From an uncultured Clostridia bacterium (GTDB lineage Bacteria; Bacillota; Clostridia; Oscillospirales; Ruminococcaceae), in assembly GCA_947625195.1 (NCBI GenBank), contig CANQNK010000006.1, forward strand, positions 1 to 64,000: DNA of 64,000 nt, read 5' to 3'. Both the position numbers and the translations under genes were made by a program. The notes under the pieces were generated by a model. It was not told the origin of the DNA and searched no databases. It saw only the letters and a program-made list of their open reading frames with translations. Below are positions 24,042 to 32,420 of the stretch, piece after piece. Within the stretch, counting starts at the first letter, position 1; each line of letters starts with the position of its first letter.

Positions 24042-24076
24042 ATATTGCACCGCCAATAAGGCGGTGCAATATTTAT
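24042..24076 (+). terminator. Terminator after the VirB2-like gene
   Basis: ATATTGCACCGCC (24042-24054) pairs perfectly with GGCGGTGCAATAT (24060-24072), with a 5-base loop. Read-through would supply the downstream genes. Confidence 0.85.
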
Positions 24077-24091
24077 TGAAAGGGAGATTTT

Positions 24092-26992
24092 ATGTATAAA
24101 ACATTAAAAAATCACAAAAAGCTCTCTTGTCTTTTGTTCGCAATTATAGTATCTTTCTTTGCTTACACCGTAACAGTTTCAGCCGCTGATTGTGTTTACA
24201 GCACATGGGATAATGATCTTGTACAGCGAATCTCCGTAGCCAATACAATTAAAGATTGGATACGCAGTGCAAGTTATTCCATTCTCAGATCAATAGCCAC
24301 ACTTATAGATATGGTAGAGGATTCCATAGATGAGGTTCTTCATTTAAACCTATATGAGGGCGTCAAGCAGTTTTTTAATTTTGACAGTTGGATTTATCCG
24401 TTAGCAGCATCCTTGTTTTTGTTTTGTCTGATTGGCTGTACAATATTCCTTATGGTGTTTTATAACAAAGGACGAATGTCAGCTTTCATAAAGTCAATAA
24501 TTATGGTTTCATTCCTGATTGCTGTTTTCCCGGCGCTAATTTCATCTCTAACAGATCTGAAGAATGCGGGGATCAGCAGCGTAGAAGCAATAGATCCTTC
24601 AGGAGCAACTTCAACTGTAAAACATAGTATAGGTGATTCAATATTGTCATCTGTAACTGTTGACATGGAAGACTCAGGAAATCATGGAGTTGAAAAGTAT
24701 ATATCTCAATCTCAAAGGTATCAAACTACTCAGGATATTCCGTATAACGTAAACATAAATGCTACGATAGATTCTGATAGTGATACTCCATACAAATGGG
24801 CTGTCGATAGTGCTGATCCGATAGCTAAAGACATACGCCTGTATGAAGATCTAACAGACGACAATCTTTTGGATCTGCTGGGTATCAAGTCATCTTATGA
24901 CGAGCTTACAGAAATGTATGATGTATTCAAGACATCAACCAGTGAGACAGGTAAACATAAAATAGAAAATTTCACCAAACAGATCACTCATTGGATTAGG
25001 GACGAAGGTGGCCACTTGGAGTTTCAGACCGAAACAATGAGAGGAGATCGAATTTGGTATTACGATATTTGTTATCAGATATATCTTAAGCTCCTTAATA
25101 CTAATGGATTCGATTCGTCTAAGTTTGAAGGTATTGTCTGGGATACAAGCAGCGGTGTGTTTAAGTTATCAGCCGAATATGACATGAGAATAACAAAAAC
25201 GCTTTCAAACGGCAATGAAATTGACGTTGATTCTGCGACAACCGCATCAGTTACAGATTATAAAGTATCACCAACGCCCAAGTCTTTAATGTCAAAGCTG
25301 TTATCCTATATACGCAGTACAAACACAGCTCGCTTACTAAACAATATTCATAATGAAATTATGAGTGAAAAAGATACCCGGTACGATTACACATATAGAA
25401 AGCTATATACAGATGCCGATTATGAGGAAGAGAAAGACGACTGGAATTTAGATATTTACGTATATCTGTCTCGTGCGCTCTCGAATCCATTTACACCAGT
25501 TGAAAATGTATATAAATACGACTTTGACTTCTGGTACGGTTTGATTGTTCTTATATCTGTACTTATATGTCTTTTATCTGCGGGAATACGCATTGTAAGA
25601 CTTCTTCTAGACATTATTTTTATGCAAATAATAGGACCGTTAGTTTTTGCGAGTGACTTGCAGGAATCCGGAAGAACTAAACGACTGCTATCCGAAATCA
25701 TATCATCGTTTATTGTTATTATTATAGTTTTACTGCTGCTTAAACTATATATAATCATTCTGCTTTGGACATTTAATCAGAATATCGGTTGGATAACAAA
25801 ACTACTGATAGTCTTTGGCGGTTGGAGATTTACCATTGACGGTCCTGATATTGTCACAAAGATTTGCGGAATTGATGCAGGAGTTAAATCCGGTCAGGCT
25901 GCACTGTTAGGCGCTTATGCTGCTGCACGAACAGGTGTAGGGGTCGCTCGTGGCGTAGGGCGGTTTGCTCGTGGCGCTGCGTCCGGAGCATATAATGTTG
26001 CATCTGGTGTTGTTGGCGGAGCTATTCACGGTAAAGGCGGTGACGGACTTGGCAATACTGTATCGAGTGCAAAACAAACAGGCGGATTTATGAAAGCCGC
26101 ATCATCGGCAACAGGATATGCGGCAGGTTCAGTTATAAGAGGTGCAGGCAAGGCAATTAAGCCCAAAAATATAGGACGAGTATTAGGTAGCGCTGCAAAT
26201 AAAGCGAATACTGTAAAGAATCTCGGTGCTAAAGGTTCTGCACAAGCCGTTGTGTCAAATGCATCCGGTGCTGTTGTAGATTCTGCAAAATCAGCAAAAG
26301 ATAAGATTTCTGATAAAGCAAACAAAGCTTATAACAACTTTAAAGATGGTTATTCATCTACCAGATACAACAAAGACGATGAACCTGTTGCAAATGTTAC
26401 TGATGCCAATGAAACTCCCAGTGAACCTATTGACAACAATATGAATCAGGAACTGCCAAGTTATGATCCGGGCGCTGTTGTTTCACCACCTGATAACAAA
26501 GACAATGTGATTGCGAACGAGTTAAGTAAGCAAAATAATCCACAAGTTGATCTCAATGATGTTAAAGCTTTGCATTTACCGATACAAAGTAATGAATTGC
26601 AAGATATTTCTGTATCTAAACGGCAATTCAAGCCTAAAGATTACCCACAGGCAAAAATAACAAGATATACATCGGGTGCAACTCAAAATTCGCCTAAAAA
26701 TCATAATAACAATAGTACGACGAAAGTAGTTGATAGTAGCAAAGAAAAAGCAAGTACAACATCTAAGCCGGAAAGATCAGGATCAGTAGTAAAAGATACA
26801 AAGCAACAGCGTAGAAAAATGGAAAATAGTGAAACCGCAAGATCAGGTCATTCTCAGTCAATTAAACAACAAAATCAAACTGGTAAGTCCTCTCACATTG
26901 TAAATAATAGTGGTAAAGATAAAGCGAGAGTAGTCGAGAGTAAACAACCTACAACAGATAATATCATTAAACCGAAAGGAGATCAAGAGTAA
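24092..26992 (+). CDS. VirB6/TrbL-like conjugation channel membrane protein
   Basis: AAAGGGAGAT precedes ATG 24092. The 966-residue product has a signal or anchor helix (10-30), two further helices near residues 92-117 and 128-152, a long external region (155-470), a cluster of hydrophobic helices (about 473-590), then a Gly/Ala-rich segment (605-680) and a polar Asn/Ser/Lys-rich tail (680-966). Multi-helix core plus Gly/Ala-rich and disordered tail is typical of VirB6/TrbL-like proteins of clostridial ICEs. It probably forms the inner-membrane pore with the VirB3- and VirB4-like proteins encoded next; the stop overlaps the next start. Confidence 0.78.
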   Translation: MYKTLKNHKKLSCLLFAIIVSFFAYTVTVSAADCVYSTWDNDLVQRISVANTIKDWIRSASYSILRSIATLIDMVEDSIDEVLHLNLYEGVKQFFNFDSWIYPLAASLFLFCLIGCTIFLMVFYNKGRMSAFIKSIIMVSFLIAVFPALISSLTDLKNAGISSVEAIDPSGATSTVKHSIGDSILSSVTVDMEDSGNHGVEKYISQSQRYQTTQDIPYNVNINATIDSDSDTPYKWAVDSADPIAKDIRLYEDLTDDNLLDLLGIKSSYDELTEMYDVFKTSTSETGKHKIENFTKQITHWIRDEGGHLEFQTETMRGDRIWYYDICYQIYLKLLNTNGFDSSKFEGIVWDTSSGVFKLSAEYDMRITKTLSNGNEIDVDSATTASVTDYKVSPTPKSLMSKLLSYIRSTNTARLLNNIHNEIMSEKDTRYDYTYRKLYTDADYEEEKDDWNLDIYVYLSRALSNPFTPVENVYKYDFDFWYGLIVLISVLICLLSAGIRIVRLLLDIIFMQIIGPLVFASDLQESGRTKRLLSEIISSFIVIIIVLLLLKLYIIILLWTFNQNIGWITKLLIVFGGWRFTIDGPDIVTKICGIDAGVKSGQAALLGAYAAARTGVGVARGVGRFARGAASGAYNVASGVVGGAIHGKGGDGLGNTVSSAKQTGGFMKAASSATGYAAGSVIRGAGKAIKPKNIGRVLGSAANKANTVKNLGAKGSAQAVVSNASGAVVDSAKSAKDKISDKANKAYNNFKDGYSSTRYNKDDEPVANVTDANETPSEPIDNNMNQELPSYDPGAVVSPPDNKDNVIANELSKQNNPQVDLNDVKALHLPIQSNELQDISVSKRQFKPKDYPQAKITRYTSGATQNSPKNHNNNSTTKVVDSSKEKASTTSKPERSGSVVKDTKQQRRKMENSETARSGHSQSIKQQNQTGKSSHIVNNSGKDKARVVESKQPTTDNIIKPKGDQE

Positions 26993-27348
26993 TGGGTATG
27001 ATTCCTAAAACGACAACGGCCGAGAGAAAGATATGGAAAAATATAACCATGTCAAGAATCATAGGGCTATTGGTTGCATTTGTTTCCGGGTTATTGATCG
27101 GCTCTGTGTTTTGTGAAGTTTGGGCAACCGTTATACTTGCTATTACAAATACTGTCGGATTTTACATACTTTCAGCAAATGATATTGTAAATCCCCGGCA
27201 AAAGTTTTATATGGGATACAAGGCTTGGCTTGTATCCCATATAAAGCCGAAAACATATTTTGGCAACAATACGAGCGAGGTCGCTAAATACTTGAAAAAG
27301 GAGGAAGCTAAGAAAAGTGAAAAAAATAAAAACCGCAAAAGTAAGTAA
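26992..27348 (+). CDS. VirB3/PrgI-like membrane protein
   Basis: The start overlaps the stop of the VirB6-like gene (AAAGGAG inside its end). The 118-residue protein has a basic N-terminus, two adjacent hydrophobic helices (about 24-42 and 44-62) and a Lys-rich tail. This is the PrgI/TcpE/VirB3-like layout always found before the VirB4 ATPase. The coding sequence contains a perfect 13-bp hairpin (27210-27241). Its end overlaps the start of the ATPase gene by 32 bases. Confidence 0.75.
   Translation: MGMIPKTTTAERKIWKNITMSRIIGLLVAFVSGLLIGSVFCEVWATVILAITNTVGFYILSANDIVNPRQKFYMGYKAWLVSHIKPKTYFGNNTSEVAKYLKKEEAKKSEKNKNRKSK
27210..27241 (+). repeat. Perfect 13-bp inverted repeat inside the VirB3-like gene
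   Basis: TATGGGATACAAG (27210-27222) is the exact reverse complement of CTTGTATCCCATA (27229-27241), with a 6-base loop. It is not followed by a T run, so it is not a normal terminator. It lies 76 bases before the ATPase start. Confidence 0.75.
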
Positions 27349-29776
27349 AACCTGTAGAAAACAAAAAAATGAAAAGCTCATTACCGAGGCGCAAATGATT
27401 GATAAGTTACTTGATATTCACGGCGGCGTCAACAATACTGTAGTTTTAAAAACTGCTGCGGATAGTGTCAATGTTGCTGTAATATCAATTATCGGATGTG
27501 ACATAATGAATTTTAAAGATATTGATATTATCAATGCGTTTGATTCTTTTGCTAACGCTTCAATGGCTTTAAAATCACTTGACCATAAATATGTATTCAC
27601 TGATTCTAAACCTATATTGTCCAAACAAAAACGGCATATAGAGTATCGGCTTTCAAAAAATACTAATTTAAAATGCCGTCAAATTTTAATGCGAGAATAC
27701 GAATGGTTGAGTAACATTGAATACAATCAAAACGACCGACAAACATTTTTGCTTGTCTATGGTAAAAATTTATCAGAGCTTGATGAATCTGTTGCACAGT
27801 ACATAAATTCTATGAGCGCTTATTGCAGTACAAGCAGACTTAATACCGATGATGCGTTACAATTTATGAGAAAACTGCTGCATAGAGGATGTGAACTTGA
27901 TGAAAAACGCATTTTACCAAAAAAGCTAAGTGTACTAAGCAATCATTATGTTATCAATGATAAGCGTTACGGTTCTGTTATCACTTGTCACGACTTCCCT
28001 TCATATTTCGACGATCTAACATTTGCATATTTGTTCACTAAATTGCAAGGTGCAGAGATAACTCTTGACAGCTATATGCAGAACAAAAAACAAACTATTG
28101 ATGAGCTTGACCGATCAATACAGGAAATTGATTCACGCAGCAGCATTACTCAGGAGCGGACTGATGAGATAAACAATAGTCAGGATATTGCCGAGCTTTC
28201 TAACATTTATAACAATGTGCGTTCCGCAAATGAAAGAATGATGAAATCCACCTTGAGGATCCATCTGTCGGCAGATAGTGAAGAAGAACTCAACAAAACA
28301 ATAAACGATGCTGTACTTAGTCTTTCCGAGTTGGGTATTGAAGCTCATATAAATGAGAATGAAATGCTCAAAGAATATGAATCGCTTGTTATGATAAATA
28401 ACAATATGCTCACGGCGTTGCCGTTGCAAGATACATACAAGCGACAGTATCCATTTTACTATCAGTCTTTAATAGACGATAACGGTATGTATTTTGGTGA
28501 GACATATACTCACGGACTTGTCATTCTTGATCCGTTTTTATATGACCGTAAAGTACGCATTTCATACGATATGCTTCTTAGTGGAGTTAAGGGTAGTGGT
28601 AAATCTGCTACACTTAAAGCTATGATGCAAGATACGCTTGCTTTGGGACACAAAGTATTAGCTATTGATGTAGAAAAGGAATATTACGGCATTGCTAAAG
28701 AGTTTGGCGGAAAGGTTATAAAGCTTAGCAAAAATTCTATTATCAATCCACTTGAGCTTAGGAGATCAATGGTTTTAGAAATTGACAACGAAGATGTGAC
28801 CTATACTTCACCCGAAGAATCCATAGCTTCAAACTTTGCATCTGAATTGTCAAGAATAAATGTTTTTTTCACTCAATATATCCCATCAATGAACGATATT
28901 GAGTTAGCTGAACTCAAAGACTTACTGGCTGAAACATTTGACAGATTCGGTATAAACGACAAAACAGATTTATCGTCTCTTAGTCCGGAGGACTTCCCTA
29001 TTCTTTCGGATTTACTTCAAACTGTTCGAGAAAGGTTGTATGAGAAAGACGGTACCCACTATAAAGAAAATATTACCGAATCAAAGAAAACTATATACGA
29101 GCGTATAGAAGCGTGGATTAAACCTATTGCTGAAGGTATATACGCTTCAATGTTTAACGGTCACAGCACTGTAAAAATCACAGACGAAAAGCTCATTGTT
29201 TTCGATGTTCAAGCTTTAGCTGAGCTTGAAGAAAACATATATAACGCTGTATTGTTTCAACTGCTATCTATGATGTGGGCTGAAACCTGTGACAATGCCT
29301 ACTATAATAAAGTGATAGATAAAAATTATGACAGATCGTATATTGTATCACTGATCGATGAAGCACATAGGTTTATGAGCAGCAAAAATCCTGAGTGTAC
29401 CAATTTTATAGCTAAAATGACCAGACGGTCTAGGAAATATGATGCCGGACTTTGGTTTGCATCGCAATCTATTACAGACTTTTTCCCTGACGGTGTATCA
29501 GACGGTACAGATACTATCCGGACGATATTCGGACTGGTACAGTACAAGCTTATTTTTAAGCAGCCTCCTGAAGCTATCAATGCTCTTATTAAAGCATTTC
29601 CACAATTCACTCAATCCGAGTTAATGAGTACCGGTAATTTTATTCCGGGTGAAATGCTTATGAGCCTTGGAGGTAAACTAAAGCTCAGATGTCAGAGGTA
29701 TATTTCACCGGAGGACTTCGATTATTTCGGTAATTCCCGTGATAAACGATTCGAGGATGGTGATAACTATGAGTAA
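27317..29776 (+). CDS. VirB4-like conjugation ATPase
   Basis: GTG 27317 is preceded by AAGGAGG inside the VirB3-like gene. The 819-residue protein contains a Walker A motif Gly-Val-Lys-Gly-Ser-Gly-Lys-Ser at 423-430 and a Walker B/DEAH motif at 681-684 (Leu-Ile-Asp-Glu-Ala-His), followed by a Arg-Arg-Ser-Arg-Lys segment as in VirB4/TraE ATPases. The N-terminal 400 residues are the less conserved VirB4 domain. It energises assembly of the type IV secretion channel at the membrane. The length is normal for the family. Confidence 0.9.
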   Translation: MKKIKTAKVSKTCRKQKNEKLITEAQMIDKLLDIHGGVNNTVVLKTAADSVNVAVISIIGCDIMNFKDIDIINAFDSFANASMALKSLDHKYVFTDSKPILSKQKRHIEYRLSKNTNLKCRQILMREYEWLSNIEYNQNDRQTFLLVYGKNLSELDESVAQYINSMSAYCSTSRLNTDDALQFMRKLLHRGCELDEKRILPKKLSVLSNHYVINDKRYGSVITCHDFPSYFDDLTFAYLFTKLQGAEITLDSYMQNKKQTIDELDRSIQEIDSRSSITQERTDEINNSQDIAELSNIYNNVRSANERMMKSTLRIHLSADSEEELNKTINDAVLSLSELGIEAHINENEMLKEYESLVMINNNMLTALPLQDTYKRQYPFYYQSLIDDNGMYFGETYTHGLVILDPFLYDRKVRISYDMLLSGVKGSGKSATLKAMMQDTLALGHKVLAIDVEKEYYGIAKEFGGKVIKLSKNSIINPLELRRSMVLEIDNEDVTYTSPEESIASNFASELSRINVFFTQYIPSMNDIELAELKDLLAETFDRFGINDKTDLSSLSPEDFPILSDLLQTVRERLYEKDGTHYKENITESKKTIYERIEAWIKPIAEGIYASMFNGHSTVKITDEKLIVFDVQALAELEENIYNAVLFQLLSMMWAETCDNAYYNKVIDKNYDRSYIVSLIDEAHRFMSSKNPECTNFIAKMTRRSRKYDAGLWFASQSITDFFPDGVSDGTDTIRTIFGLVQYKLIFKQPPEAINALIKAFPQFTQSELMSTGNFIPGEMLMSLGGKLKLRCQRYISPEDFDYFGNSRDKRFEDGDNYE

Positions 29777-30536
29777 GCTTCAGGATAAAATCAACACCTT
29801 TAGTGATAAACTTAAGGAAGATCAGAAACGCATCATATCAACAAAATCCCGTGGAAAGAAGTTTTATATTGCGTTTACTGTTGTTATCGTTACCGTCTAT
29901 TTATTGGCATTTACTTCAAAGCCATTTGCTATGATGCTGAGCAATAATAACAAAACCGACATAGTAAGCGAAGATTATAATCAGACTATTTCAATTGAAG
30001 GTGAATATGATCTTAAGGTTACCAATGCCCAAATCAACAAAGCTTCTAAAGAATTAAGATTTGACTTGCTGATAAAGCACTTTTATGAATCTTACAATAT
30101 TACAAATTCTGATACTAGCTATGTTAATCGTGTTTCAAAGCCTAAAATTATCAAGGTATTATTTGACTCTGAGTCAATCGAGGATAAATCCGCTGAATAC
30201 AAGATTGTTGACAATACTGAGCAAAGATTTCATAGTACAGTAACAGTCAACCTTGATGATGTGGATTTTAAGAGCTGCATCATATTATTTGAATATAAAA
30301 ATCTTGCATATTCAGACGATGATACAGTTGACGAATATGGCAATATCATAAAAGGCGAAAAGCATAACAGCGAAATATGTAAATGCTACATTCGTATTAG
30401 TCGTAATGATTTTAAATCAGTCAGCAAATGGGATAATGTGGAATTTGTACAGCCTACCACAGAAGCACCGACGGAATCAACAACCGTTGCTACATCTAAG
30501 ACTAGAAAGGGAGTAAAAGATGCAATTCAAGAGTAA
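29769..30536 (+). CDS. ICE membrane-anchored protein, unknown
   Basis: ATG 29769 overlaps the VirB4 stop by eight bases; an in-frame start at 29739 is less likely. The 255-residue protein has a basic N-terminus, one hydrophobic helix (about 34-52), a beta-rich domain (75-220) and a Thr/Ser/Glu-rich tail. Type II topology with a beta-rich outer domain after VirB4 recalls VirB8/TcpC-like proteins, but no motif proves it. The end overlaps the next gene by 17 bases, so translation is coupled. Confidence 0.6.
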   Translation: MSKLQDKINTFSDKLKEDQKRIISTKSRGKKFYIAFTVVIVTVYLLAFTSKPFAMMLSNNNKTDIVSEDYNQTISIEGEYDLKVTNAQINKASKELRFDLLIKHFYESYNITNSDTSYVNRVSKPKIIKVLFDSESIEDKSAEYKIVDNTEQRFHSTVTVNLDDVDFKSCIILFEYKNLAYSDDDTVDEYGNIIKGEKHNSEICKCYIRISRNDFKSVSKWDNVEFVQPTTEAPTESTTVATSKTRKGVKDAIQE

Positions 30537-30846
30537 AACCAACGCCATAAAATTGATCGGATATGTAAACTCTTTGCCACAGATAAGTAACGCAAGTCAA
30601 TACGCTATTGAGTTCAAGCTGACCGTGCCCCGACCTTGTGATAAGGGTGAACGGCAATATTATGATGTAATAAACGTCTATGTGTCCGACCATAACACAG
30701 TGCTGTTTTGTAAAAATAATCTTCAGAAAGGTCAGACAATAATCGTTAAAGGAGAACTAAGAAAGTTTAAAGAAAACAACACCTACAAGGTATGTTCTTC
30801 AGACATATCTATTCAATCATCTTATAATAACAGAGGAGGAAAATAA
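30520..30846 (+). CDS. Small OB-fold single-strand-binding-like protein
   Basis: GAAAGGGAG precedes ATG 30520. The 108-residue product shows an SSB-like pattern: an Asn-Ala-Ile-Lys-Leu-Ile-Gly-Tyr-Val strand, then Phe-Lys-Leu-Thr-Val-Pro, an Asn-Val-Tyr-Val strand, and a Lys-Gly-Gln-Thr-Ile-Ile-Val-Lys-Gly-Glu-Leu strand near residue 70-80. It lacks the acidic C-terminal tip of true SSB. It lies two bases before a full SSB gene, so it is probably an accessory single-strand-binding protein protecting transferred DNA. Confidence 0.65.
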   Translation: MQFKSKTNAIKLIGYVNSLPQISNASQYAIEFKLTVPRPCDKGERQYYDVINVYVSDHNTVLFCKNNLQKGQTIIVKGELRKFKENNTYKVCSSDISIQSSYNNRGGK

Positions 30847-30847
30847 A

Positions 30848-31267
30848 ATGTTAAATACAGCAACTTTTAACGGCAGATTTACTGCCAATCCAGAAATTGA
30901 GGTAGCAAAAAACGGAAAGGGATATGTCCGGTTTACGATTGCAGTTGAACGCTCGTATAAAAATAAGAATAATGAGCGCTTAACCGATTTCTTCACTTGC
31001 TTTGCTAGTGAAGTCATTGCCAAAGTCATTTGTGATCACTTTAAGAAAGGAGACGGCATAATAGTCAGCGGTGAGATGCGAAACTCAAAGTTTACGACTA
31101 AAGAAGGTGTGGAAGTAAACACAAATATTTTACAGGTAAAAGGCTTTGATTTTCCTGTGTCACGCCCGAAAGAAAAAACTGACACCATAGCCAGAGCGTT
31201 AAGTGATGCGTCAATAGATGACTTTGAAGAAATCTTACCGGCGGCAGAATCCGATGTTCCGTTTTGA
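30848..31267 (+). CDS. ssb: Single-stranded DNA-binding protein
   Basis: AGAGGAGG precedes ATG 30848. The 139-residue product follows SSB closely: Asn-Gly-Arg-Phe-Thr-Ala-Asn-Pro-Glu-Ile near the start, Val-Arg-Phe-Thr-Ile-Ala-Val, a Phe-Phe-Thr-Cys-Phe-Ala strand, Gly-Asp-Gly-Ile-Ile-Val-Ser-Gly-Glu, and the acidic tip ending Asp-Val-Pro-Phe used to recruit partner proteins. It is the element-encoded copy that coats the single strand during transfer and replication. Confidence 0.9.
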   Translation: MLNTATFNGRFTANPEIEVAKNGKGYVRFTIAVERSYKNKNNERLTDFFTCFASEVIAKVICDHFKKGDGIIVSGEMRNSKFTTKEGVEVNTNILQVKGFDFPVSRPKEKTDTIARALSDASIDDFEEILPAAESDVPF

Positions 31268-31271
31268 TATG

Positions 31272-31292
31272 AGTGGGACTTTTAGTCCCACT
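31272..31292 (+). repeat. Dispersed GTGGGACT hairpin, copy 4
   Basis: GTGGGACT-TTT-AGTCCCAC with flanking A/T extending the stem, followed by T-rich sequence. It lies between ssb and the next gene. Confidence 0.85.
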
Positions 31293-31317
31293 CTTTATTT
31301 TTATAAGGAGAAACACT

Positions 31318-31647
31318 ATGAAGATCACTGTTAGAATTAACGATGATATTGCGCAGAAACTTGATGCAGCTTTTGAAAACTATCACATAAAGTTTAAAAC
31401 TAAAAACGACTTTTATAATCATATTCTGGAATCGTTTTTAAATTCTAATACTCCATCAATATCTAATTTTTTACCGGAGATTATTAAAGCAATATGTCAA
31501 GAAACTATCAATAAAAACATAGAAGAAAATCGACTTCTTGTTAAAGAAGTTGTAAGGACTACTGAACTTGCTTGTGCTAAAATAAGCAATGTTGCAGACA
31601 GTCTCATAGACTACATTCCTCAAGAAAGTGATCTTGAGGAAACTTAA
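31318..31647 (+). CDS. Ribbon-helix-helix-like relaxosome accessory protein
   Basis: The frame is open from 31273, but ATAAGGAG (31302-31309) fits ATG 31318 (109 residues). The start Lys-Ile-Thr-Val-Arg-Ile-Asn-Asp-Asp followed by an amphipathic helix is the ribbon-helix-helix pattern of plasmid and ICE DNA-binding proteins. The rest is helical and rich in Glu and Lys. It lies directly left of the oriT candidate, so DNA bending or repression at oriT is likely. Support is from the short N-terminal motif and position. Confidence 0.55.
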   Translation: MKITVRINDDIAQKLDAAFENYHIKFKTKNDFYNHILESFLNSNTPSISNFLPEIIKAICQETINKNIEENRLLVKEVVRTTELACAKISNVADSLIDYIPQESDLEET

Positions 31648-31890
31648 TTTTTTTTACTTTTTGATGTTAAATAATGTTCAACACAGTGTTTAACATTGTT
31701 AAAAAGCGGTTAAAAATTATTTAACATTGCTTGAAAAATAGCTAAAAAGTGTTTAATCCTGTTAAACACTGCCGTCATTTTTTTTGAGCGAAAGCCCAGT
31801 TTTACTGGGTTTCGCAACCGGACTGCCAGCAGTCCTTTATGCTCCTTTCTTGAGCGAAGCGAAAGAAAGAGGCAAAAAAATTTATTGGAG
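31648..31890 (+). other. oriT candidate region
   Basis: A 250-base non-coding stretch between two accessory genes and just before the relaxase gene. It contains repeated GTTTAACA/TGTTAAA-like elements (about 31665-31770), a 9-bp inverted repeat AGTGTTTAA/TTAAACACT (31748-31756 with 31762-31770), hairpins at 31792-31812 (AAGCCCAGT with ACTGGGTTT) and 31820-31835 (GGACTG with CAGTCC), and a direct repeat TTGAGCGAA (about 31784 and 31850). Dense nested repeats next to mob genes are typical of an origin of transfer. The nick site cannot be told from the sequence alone. Confidence 0.6.
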
Positions 31891-31898
31891 GTATTTTT

Positions 31899-32381
31899 AT
31901 GGAAAAAGAAAGAAAGTTTGTCGGTATAAGAATTGATTCAAATCTCAACAGCATAATAAACAAATGTTTAGCTGCTAATAGGTACTGTTCTAACACATCA
32001 GAGCTTGTCCGATATGCAATAGTTTTTTACTCAGTTGCTACTAAGACTATCTCCTTAGAGGATGTTCCAAAGGATATAAAAGGTAGGGTCAGCTTAATGA
32101 TTGATGGATTAAATTTCGGTGGCTCAATAAATAAGGCAGATAGCGAGTTTGAAAAAATATTGCAGCGCCTTGGAAAGATAACAAAGAACACTGAAATGCT
32201 TTTGGGAGTGATAAACAATATTATGTATTTTTCGCCGGAAGCATTATCAAACAATCCCCCATCAGACACATATCAATCTCACAAAACAAGCCCGCATAAC
32301 TTTTTAAAAGCAGCAGAAACCGAATATAACAAATTGACCGAGTACAGACGAATAGATCAGGCAAATAAAAATGGTGTGTAA
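31899..32381 (+). CDS. MobC-like relaxosome accessory protein
   Basis: GGAGGT precedes ATG 31899. The 160-residue protein begins with a basic Lys-Phe-Val-Gly-Ile-Arg-Ile strand and then a helix with Thr-Ser-Glu-Leu-Val-Arg-Tyr-Ala, a ribbon-helix-helix DNA-binding arrangement. Residues 75-110 form a probable coiled coil, as in MobC proteins. It sits between the oriT candidate and the relaxase gene, where MobC genes normally are. Confidence 0.65.
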   Translation: MEKERKFVGIRIDSNLNSIINKCLAANRYCSNTSELVRYAIVFYSVATKTISLEDVPKDIKGRVSLMIDGLNFGGSINKADSEFEKILQRLGKITKNTEMLLGVINNIMYFSPEALSNNPPSDTYQSHKTSPHNFLKAAETEYNKLTEYRRIDQANKNGV

Positions 32382-32383
32382 TG

Positions 32384-32400
32384 TGGGACTAAAAGTCCCA
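32384..32400 (+). repeat. Dispersed GTGGGACT hairpin, copy 5
   Basis: TGGGACT-AAA-AGTCCCA two bases after the MobC-like stop and before the relaxase ribosome binding site (AAAGGGAGGTG). Confidence 0.85.
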
Positions 32401-32420
32401 TTTCAAAGGGAGGTGTTAAA

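Noticed and set aside
31680..31770. CRISPR-like array from the GTTTAACA repeats
   Set aside because: The repeats are short, irregularly spaced, partly inverted and without uniform spacers; they fit an oriT region much better. No cas genes are present.
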